A program made the position numbers and the translations under genes. This document shows, piece after piece, positions 32,811 to 36,622 of a stretch of 36,622 nucleotides of DNA; position 1 is the stretch's first letter, and each line of letters starts with the position of its first letter. Origin of the DNA: an uncultured Clostridia bacterium (GTDB lineage Bacteria; Bacillota; Clostridia; Oscillospirales; Acutalibacteraceae); contig CAMVDB010000014.1 of NCBI GenBank assembly GCA_947166135.1, forward strand, positions 1 to 36,622. The letters run 5' to 3'. The notes under the pieces were generated by a model. That model was given only the letters and a program-made list of their open reading frames with translations. It had not been told where the DNA came from and made no database searches.

Positions 32811-33188
32811 TTAAAGTTGATGATTTAATATCCACTCTGTTAAATCGTTTAGTTTGGCAGTCCCTGATGCGGTATCGAGGATAATCGTATACAATTCTTC
32901 TTGCGTATAGTTGAGTTCTATGCCGTTCAGCGCCAGCAAAATCAGCATGACGTGGGCTCCGATTCGTTTGTTGCCGTCCACAAAAGGGTGATTGTTTATC
33001 AATCCGAAAGCAAGCCGTGCTGATTTCTGCTGAATTGTTGGAAATAGTTCTTGATTATCAAATCGCTGAAACGGCGCGTTGTATGCGGAATCGAGCAATC
33101 CCACGTCACGTAGTCCGTGTGAACCGCCTGTTTCTTCAATGAGCTGCTTATGGAGATCAATAATCTGTTCTTTACTGATAATCATCAT
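32811..33188 (-). CDS. doc: Doc-type Fic toxin
   Basis: 125 residues, the length of Doc toxins. The Fic motif is HPFVDGNKRIG (67-77), with the catalytic His67 and, like Doc, Lys74 where AMP-transferring Fic proteins carry Gly; Doc proteins phosphorylate EF-Tu and stop translation. Upstream GGSHGLRDVGLLDSAYNAPFQRF is the Doc pattern. Start ATG 33188 overlaps the phd stop (ATGA); ATG 33185 is an equal alternative. Toxin of a phd-doc pair. AT-rich accessory block. Confidence 0.92.
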   Translation of the reverse strand: MMIISKEQIIDLHKQLIEETGGSHGLRDVGLLDSAYNAPFQRFDNQELFPTIQQKSARLAFGLINNHPFVDGNKRIGAHVMLILLALNGIELNYTQEELYTIILDTASGTAKLNDLTEWILNHQL

Positions 33189-33427
33189 TTGGCAAGAACC
33201 TCATAAGCTTCTCTGTTTTTGGCAATCAGCCGTTTAGAGATTGCCAGCACATCTTCATTAGAGGCAAGCTGCTCCTCTTCGGCTTTGCTGAACTCAACAA
33301 TCAAATAGCGCGGAACATTGTTTTTTAAGATGACAGCACAGCCGTTTTCATCAACAAGCCGTGCCACTTTAGAAAAGTTTTGATTGGCTTCCGTGATAGA
33401 CACAAGAGATTTTGTATTGACATTCAT
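33185..33427 (-). CDS. phd: Phd-type antitoxin
   Basis: 80 residues from ATG 33427 with GGAGG 9 nt upstream; the longer frame to 33487 covers the promoter and is rejected. N-terminal Phd/YefM DNA-binding and dimer domain (SLVSITEANQNFSKVARLVDENGCAVILKNNVPRYLIVEF), C-terminal acidic helical part (SKAEEEQLASNEDVLAISKRLIAKNREAY) that should wrap the toxin. Promoter and a perfect palindrome directly upstream indicate autoregulation with Doc as corepressor, as in phage P1. Confidence 0.9.
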   Translation of the reverse strand: MNVNTKSLVSITEANQNFSKVARLVDENGCAVILKNNVPRYLIVEFSKAEEEQLASNEDVLAISKRLIAKNREAYEVLAK

Positions 33428-33453
33428 AGGATAGCCTCCTTCAATCATCGAAA

Positions 33454-33471
33454 TAGGAGAAATATCTCCTA
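33454..33471. promoter_or_regulatory. Palindromic operator of phd-doc
   Basis: TAGGAGA-AATA-TCTCCTA, 7-bp perfect arms, between the -10 box and the phd start. Confidence 0.75.
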
Positions 33472-33476
33472 AAACC

Positions 33477-33505
33477 AGTATAAGCAATTATTTTAAAAAA
33501 GTCAA
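33477..33505 (-). promoter_or_regulatory. Promoter of phd-doc
   Basis: Minus-strand TTGACT (33505-33500), 17-nt spacer, TATACT (33482-33477). Confidence 0.82.
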
Positions 33506-33540
33506 TAGATTTCCGAAAATTGACATCTGTACCTATTCCG

Positions 33541-33585
33541 TGGCAGAACCGTACGGATAAAACAGCGTTCATACAGTGGTTGTGA
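33541..33585 (+). pseudogene. 3' remnant of a GNAT gene related to 31586-32023
   Basis: In frame it reads WQNRTDKTAFIQWL-stop; the intact GNAT at 31586-32023 ends YNCADKTAFIQWL-stop. Across the ten aligned codons six differ only at synonymous positions, one changes Ala to Thr, and the stop is TGA instead of TAG. That pattern means a diverged, once selected gene whose front has been lost, probably when the phd-doc module or other DNA came in at about 33506-33540. Confidence 0.75.
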
Positions 33586-33594
33586 GGAACAAGC

Positions 33595-34065
33595 ATGGTC
33601 ATAAAACTCATTAACGCAAAACATGAAGATATAGGCATTATCCTGCGAATGCAAAAAGAAGCATTTGCGGAGCTATATAAAAAGTATCAAGACACTGAAA
33701 CAAGTCCTGCAACAGAAAAATATGAGGATATACTGTTCCGATTCAACCAGCCCGAAACGACATATTACTTCATAACGACAGATAATATAAAGGTCGGAGT
33801 TATTCGTATTGTAGACTGTAAAGACGGCACTACACGAAAAAGAATATCTCCGATTTTTATTATGCCGAAATATCGCAATAAAGGCTACGCTCAACAAGCG
33901 ATCGCAGAAGCGGAGAGGATTCACGGAGAGCAACACTGGAAGCTCGACACTATCTTACAGGAAAGAGGCAACTGCTATCTATACGAAAAGCTCGGTTATC
34001 ACCAAACAGGCAAAACCGAGCAAATCAATGACAGAATGACGATCGTATTTTACGAGAAAGATTGA
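33595..34065 (+). CDS. GNAT-family N-acetyltransferase
   Basis: 156 residues. GNAT core: strand FIMPKYRNKGYAQQAIAEAERIHGEQ (~91-116), with the acetyl-CoA loop YRNKGYAQQAI, then WKLDTILQERGNCYLYEKLGYHQTGKTE, the typical end of the fold (NxxLYEKLGY). Acceptor unknown; it is not close to the other GNAT in the window. Start ATG 33595, 9 nt after the stop of the GNAT remnant, with TGAGGAACAAGC as ribosome binding region. No clear promoter. Confidence 0.85.
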   Translation: MVIKLINAKHEDIGIILRMQKEAFAELYKKYQDTETSPATEKYEDILFRFNQPETTYYFITTDNIKVGVIRIVDCKDGTTRKRISPIFIMPKYRNKGYAQQAIAEAERIHGEQHWKLDTILQERGNCYLYEKLGYHQTGKTEQINDRMTIVFYEKD

Positions 34066-34163
34066 ATATGAAAACGATAGGGAGTTTTTATAAGACAAAA
34101 AATGAATACCGGTTTTAATCAGCCTAATAATTATTATGCTTATTGTATCGTGATATCAATGTT

Positions 34164-34655
34164 TTATTTGATTCTTTCATCCGTAACGATATGCTCGATC
34201 CCCTTGTGGTCTGAGAGAAGGTAATCCTTGAGAAAAGTGGGGTAGATCGTATAATTATCCAGTTCATTAATGGGGATCCAGTGCATCGTCTCCCGGTCGT
34301 TGAAGTGCGTCAGGCTGTTGCTGTTCAGTTCCATCGTCCCTCTCGGCTTCATCAGATAGTACAGGGAGATCTCATGACAATGCATCCCCCTGTCGTATGC
34401 GCCGTCGCCGTTCCAGAAATTTTCATGGATGACAGCCAGTTTGTCGATCTCATACCGAACTCCCGTTTCTTCCGTTACTTCTCTGATAACAGCGTCCTCA
34501 GCTTTTTCGTTGATATGAACGCCGCCGCCTATCGAATAATAATAGTTTTCTTTATCATTTCCTGCGACCAAAGCATAGCCGTTTTCAATAATAATTGCGG
34601 CTGCCCTGTATCGGAACCAATTGTTTTCTTTTGTAAATCCGCAGTCATACGCCAT
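34164..34655 (-). CDS. NUDIX hydrolase
   Basis: 163 residues from ATG 34655 (GAGAGGTGATC upstream); longer frames to 34793 cross the promoter. The Nudix box is complete from Gly44 to Val66 (Glu50, Arg58, Glu59, Glu62, Glu63). FRYRAAAIIIENGYALVAGNDKENYYYSIGGGVHINE precedes it, as in ADP-ribose or nucleotide-type Nudix proteins. The C-terminus has ETMHWIPINELDNYTIYPTFLKDYL. Substrate unknown. Monocistronic. Confidence 0.87.
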   Translation of the reverse strand: MAYDCGFTKENNWFRYRAAAIIIENGYALVAGNDKENYYYSIGGGVHINEKAEDAVIREVTEETGVRYEIDKLAVIHENFWNGDGAYDRGMHCHEISLYYLMKPRGTMELNSNSLTHFNDRETMHWIPINELDNYTIYPTFLKDYLLSDHKGIEHIVTDERIK

Positions 34656-34695
34656 ACCGATCACCTCTCTGAAACATCGTTTTGAAGCATATACA

Positions 34696-34723
34696 ATTAT
34701 AGCGAAATCGCGGATGATGTCAA
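34696..34723 (-). promoter_or_regulatory. Promoter of the 34164-34655 NUDIX gene
   Basis: Minus-strand TTGACA (34723-34718), 16-nt spacer, TATAAT (34701-34696). Confidence 0.85.
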
Positions 34724-34743
34724 CGCTTCTCATTATATGCGTC

Positions 34744-34772
34744 TTGCGCTGTCGGCGGCGAGGTGCTATACT
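34744..34772 (+). promoter_or_regulatory. Promoter of the MGMT-like gene
   Basis: TTGCGC (34744-34749), 17-nt spacer, TATACT (34767-34772), 20 nt before the start. Divergent from the NUDIX promoter 20 nt away. Confidence 0.6.
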
Positions 34773-34791
34773 GCGGATAAGAGGTGATCGC

Positions 34792-35100
34792 ATGAAAAAC
34801 TCGTTTGAACGGATCTATGACGCGGTGAAGAGGATCCCCCGCGGCAGGGTGGCGACCTACGGACAGATCGCGATGCTCGCGGGCAACCCGCGCTGGAGCC
34901 GCGTCGTCGGCTACGCCCTGCACGTCAATCCCGATCCCGCGCATATCCCCTGCTACCGCGTCGTCAACCGTCTCGGCGAGCCGTCCGCAGCCTTTGCTTT
35001 CGGCGGGATCAACGAGCAGATATTATTATTGCAGGAGGACGGCGTCGAATTCATCGACGGCAGAGTCGATTTATCCAAATACCTCTGGGACGGAACATAA
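34792..35100 (+). CDS. MGMT/ATL-family DNA alkyl-base binding protein
   Basis: 102 residues from ATG 34792 (AGAGGTGATCGC upstream); the upstream extension to 34621 runs through the promoter. Only the DNA-binding C-terminal domain of O6-methylguanine methyltransferases is present: FERIYDAVKRIPRGRVATYGQIAMLAGNPRWSRVVGYALH (5-44) is the helix-turn-helix, with its arginine finger. The active-site motif is PCYRVV (53-58) rather than PCHRV: the acceptor Cys54 remains but the activating His is Tyr. ATL proteins have Trp in place of Cys, so this is between the two groups. It may flip out alkylated bases and flag them or transfer slowly. Confidence 0.85.
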   Translation: MKNSFERIYDAVKRIPRGRVATYGQIAMLAGNPRWSRVVGYALHVNPDPAHIPCYRVVNRLGEPSAAFAFGGINEQILLLQEDGVEFIDGRVDLSKYLWDGT

Positions 35101-35116
35101 GAACCACTATATAATT

Positions 35117-35152
35117 TAACGGCTGACAAACCGTCTGCTTTGTTAGCCGTTA
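35117..35152 (+). terminator. Terminator-like hairpin after the MGMT-like gene
   Basis: 14-bp stem with one G-U pair (TAACGGCTGACAAA at 35117-35130 with 35139-35152), 8-nt loop, followed by TATCATTATTCCTCTT, a weak T-rich tail. Confidence 0.65.
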
Positions 35153-35155
35153 TCA

Positions 35156-35349
35156 TTATTCCTCTTGTAAATGTTTCAGTGATATTCCTTCTTGAGTGAC
35201 CCACTCTGTTAATCCGTTTGCGTTTCGTCCCATCACAATAGAAGCTGCCGTAGATGGAGAGGAAAAAATACAGTCTTTTGAAAAAGTAAAATTTTCATCT
35301 GCAGTTTTTATTTTATTGATATTGACGGTAGCACTACATTTTGTTATAA
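35156..35349 (-). pseudogene. C-terminal remnant of a DUF4357-domain protein
   Basis: The minus strand stays open from about 35349 to a TAA at 35158-35156 (about 64 codons) without a usable start or ribosome site. It includes FSKDCIFSSPSTAASIVMG, then RNANGLTEW and a Gly-Ile tail, which is the DUF4357 pattern (SPS-AA-x-V-x-GR-x-NG-x-x-EW). That domain normally ends longer proteins, often GIY-YIG nuclease-like or restriction-associated ones, so this is the tail of a lost gene. The guaA2 promoter lies inside it. Confidence 0.65.
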
Positions 35350-35350
35350 T
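35322..35350 (+). promoter_or_regulatory. Promoter of the second GMP synthase gene
   Basis: TTGACG (35322-35327), 17-nt spacer, TATAAT (35345-35350), 50 nt before the start. The leader contains ACCATAC/GTACGGT arms (about 35363-35381) that could form a small hairpin or operator. Confidence 0.85.
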
Positions 35351-35400
35351 CTAAACATTAATACCATACATGCAGTACGGTGTAATTTTGGGAGGTTATT

Positions 35401-36381
35401 ATGACAGGAAATGTAAGACCCGAAACCATGGAAAGAATCACCACCCCTGAGCTTGCTCAGGCGTTCATCGACGAGCAGGTCAAGGAGCTGCGCGCTCAGA
35501 TCGGCGACAAGAAGGTGCTCCTCGCGCTCTCCGGCGGTGTAGACAGCTCCGTCGTCGCGGCGCTGCTGATCAAGGCGATCGGCAAGCAACTCGTCTGTGT
35601 ACACGTTAATCACGGACTTCTCCGTAAGGGCGAACCCGAGCAGGTCGTCGAAGTATTCCGCAACCAGATGGACGCGAACCTCGTCTATGTCGACGCGGTC
35701 GACCGCTTCCTCGACAAGCTCGCGAACGTCCCCGAGCCTGAAAAGAAGCGCAAGATCATCGGCGCTGAGTTCATTCGCGTCTTTGAGGAAGAAGCAAGAA
35801 AGCTCGACGGCATCGAGTTCCTCGCTCAGGGCACCATCTACCCCGATATCCTCGAGTCTGACGGCGTCAAGGCGCATCATAACGTCGGCGGTCTGCCGGA
35901 GGATCTGCAGTTCGAGCTGGTCGAGCCGGTCAAGCTGCTGTTCAAGGATGAGGTCAGAGTCGTCGGTAAGGCGCTGGGTCTGCCCGATAACATGGTATTC
36001 CGTCAGCCCTTCCCCGGCCCGGGCTTAGGCGTTCGCTGCCTCGGCGCGATCACCCGCGACCGTCTGGAGGCTGTCCGCGAGTCCGACGCGATCCTGCGCG
36101 AGGAGTTCGCGAAGAACGGCCTCGAGGGCAAGGTTTGGCAGTATTTCACCGCGATCCCCGATTTCAAGAGTGTCGGCGTAACAGACGGCAAGCGTACCGA
36201 GGGCTTCCCCGTGATCATCCGCGCGGTCAACACCACCGACGCGATGACCGCGACCGTTGAGAACGTTCCCTTCGAGCTGCTGCAGCATATCACAAGCCGC
36301 ATCACAGCCGAGGTAGAGAATGTCAACCGCGTTCTCTACGATCTCACTCCCAAGCCCTGCGCCACCATTGAGTGGGAGTGA
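35401..36381 (+). CDS. Stand-alone GMP synthase ATP-pyrophosphatase subunit (no glutaminase)
   Basis: 326 residues. It begins MTGNVRPETMERITTPELAQ, directly before the ATP-pyrophosphatase domain: SGGVDSS at 44-50, AQGTIYPDILES, KAHHNVGGLPEDL, RQPFPGPGLGVRCLGAIT, and the dimerisation domain ending PCATIEWE. No glutaminase domain precedes it; the region upstream is promoter and a DUF4357 remnant. It is clearly diverged from the two-domain guaA at 29089-30621 (NHGLLRKGE where that has DQGLMRKNE), so it is not a recent duplicate. It resembles the archaeal-type split arrangement (separate GuaAa/GuaAb subunits). It could use free ammonia, a glutaminase encoded elsewhere, or be a paralogue with another job. 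GGGAGG before ATG 35401; own promoter. Confidence 0.9.
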   Translation: MTGNVRPETMERITTPELAQAFIDEQVKELRAQIGDKKVLLALSGGVDSSVVAALLIKAIGKQLVCVHVNHGLLRKGEPEQVVEVFRNQMDANLVYVDAVDRFLDKLANVPEPEKKRKIIGAEFIRVFEEEARKLDGIEFLAQGTIYPDILESDGVKAHHNVGGLPEDLQFELVEPVKLLFKDEVRVVGKALGLPDNMVFRQPFPGPGLGVRCLGAITRDRLEAVRESDAILREEFAKNGLEGKVWQYFTAIPDFKSVGVTDGKRTEGFPVIIRAVNTTDAMTATVENVPFELLQHITSRITAEVENVNRVLYDLTPKPCATIEWE

Positions 36382-36552
36382 TATGTAAATCGCTGAAAGC
36401 CCAGTATTTATGCGGGTTTACGAGCCATTTACATTGCTTTTGATAACAATTTGATAACAGTCGCTATTACCACAATTATTCTGGTTATCAGGTGGTTGCG
36501 GAGTAAAGGAATAATCGTTCTTTTGTTTGTGACTGTAAAAATCCATATGATG
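36382..36552. other. Repeat-bearing intergenic DNA after the second guaA
   Basis: No gene seen. Two direct copies of TTTGATAACA (36439-36448 and 36450-36459) lie one helical turn apart, with an inverted GTTATCA at 36484-36490. AAAGCCC/GGGTTT arms at about 36397-36420 could form a weak hairpin. Short TGATAAC repeats beside a guaA 3' end could be protein-binding sites of an integration event. Confidence 0.4.
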
Positions 36553-36591
36553 AAGCCCTTAGCTGTATGCAAATGCAGCTAAGGGCTTTTG
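36553..36591 (+). terminator. Terminator downstream of the second guaA
   Basis: 13-bp stem AAGCCCTTAGCTG (36553-36565) with CAGCTAAGGGCTT (36576-36588), followed by TTGTT. The stem supplies part of the T-run. Confidence 0.8.
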
Positions 36592-36622
36592 TTATGATTT
36601 CAAAAAACAAATCAGAATTTTT

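Noticed and set aside
35190..35222. Similarity of CACTCTGTTAA here to the end of doc at 32833-32843, suggesting a second doc fragment
   Set aside because: Both encode an LTEW stretch by chance; the flanking protein sequence here fits DUF4357 and not Doc.
1..36622. tRNA, rRNA, SRP RNA, transposase or integrase genes
   Set aside because: I read the intergenic regions on both strands and found none with the expected conserved blocks.

Overview
The window (GC-rich except for two AT-richer accessory blocks) looks like chromosome of a Gram-positive, probably anaerobic and spore-lineage gut clostridium of the Ruminococcus/Oscillospiraceae type. The basis for this is two secreted proteins ending in type I dockerin modules, one with a (PTEA)n linker; a complete Rnf ferredoxin:NAD+ oxidoreductase operon; a SpoVAE homologue; TTG/ATG starts with strong GGAGG ribosome binding sites; and sigma-A promoters close to consensus. 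The species cannot be named from sequence reading alone.

Layout. 1-3930: the 3' end of a long helical-repeat surface protein ending in a dockerin, then a single-pass membrane protein with an Ala/Pro/Gln linker. 3970-7094: an AT-richer two-gene McrBC-type (type IV restriction) cassette with its own promoter and a terminator. 7117-12398 (minus strand): a TetR regulator with a consensus promoter and a palindromic operator, an MMPL/RND transporter and a secreted xxxLxxG-repeat partner. 12515-14737 (minus): a small lipoprotein, a TfoX N-domain protein and a VanY-type D,D-carboxypeptidase lipoprotein. 14765-15941 (minus): rplM-rpsI, followed by a curious 81-bp duplication of the rpsI tail plus terminator. 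16062-18512 (plus): ylxM-ffh-rpsP-khpA (protein targeting and translation). 18609-23805 (minus): rnfCDGEAB, with spoVAE divergent from it. 24219-25883: a 50-residue membrane protein and the second dockerin protein.

26007-30621 (plus) is a purine nucleotide block: purA, purB and guaA, covering both AMP branch steps and the last GMP step. A 180-bp palindromic MITE sits exactly on the purB stop codon. 30681-35350 is a mosaic accessory block: SDR epimerase, two GNAT acetyltransferases, two NUDIX hydrolases, a phd-doc toxin-antitoxin pair, an MGMT-like protein, and two gene remnants (the tail of a second GNAT homologue and the tail of a DUF4357 protein). It ends at 35401-36381 with a second GMP synthase gene that has only the ATP-pyrophosphatase and dimerisation domains. 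Both guaA genes end in the same 12 bp, so the accessory block is bracketed by guaA 3' ends, a known type of genomic-island integration site.

I saw no tRNA, rRNA, CRISPR array, transposase or integrase gene. Stretches over 300 bases without an intact gene are 2757-3099 (terminator, AT-rich DNA, weak promoter), 14675-15013 (promoter, duplicated rpsI tail and terminators), 28789-29088 (300 bases: MITE and an inverted repeat) and 35101-35400 (300 bases: hairpin, DUF4357 remnant, promoter).
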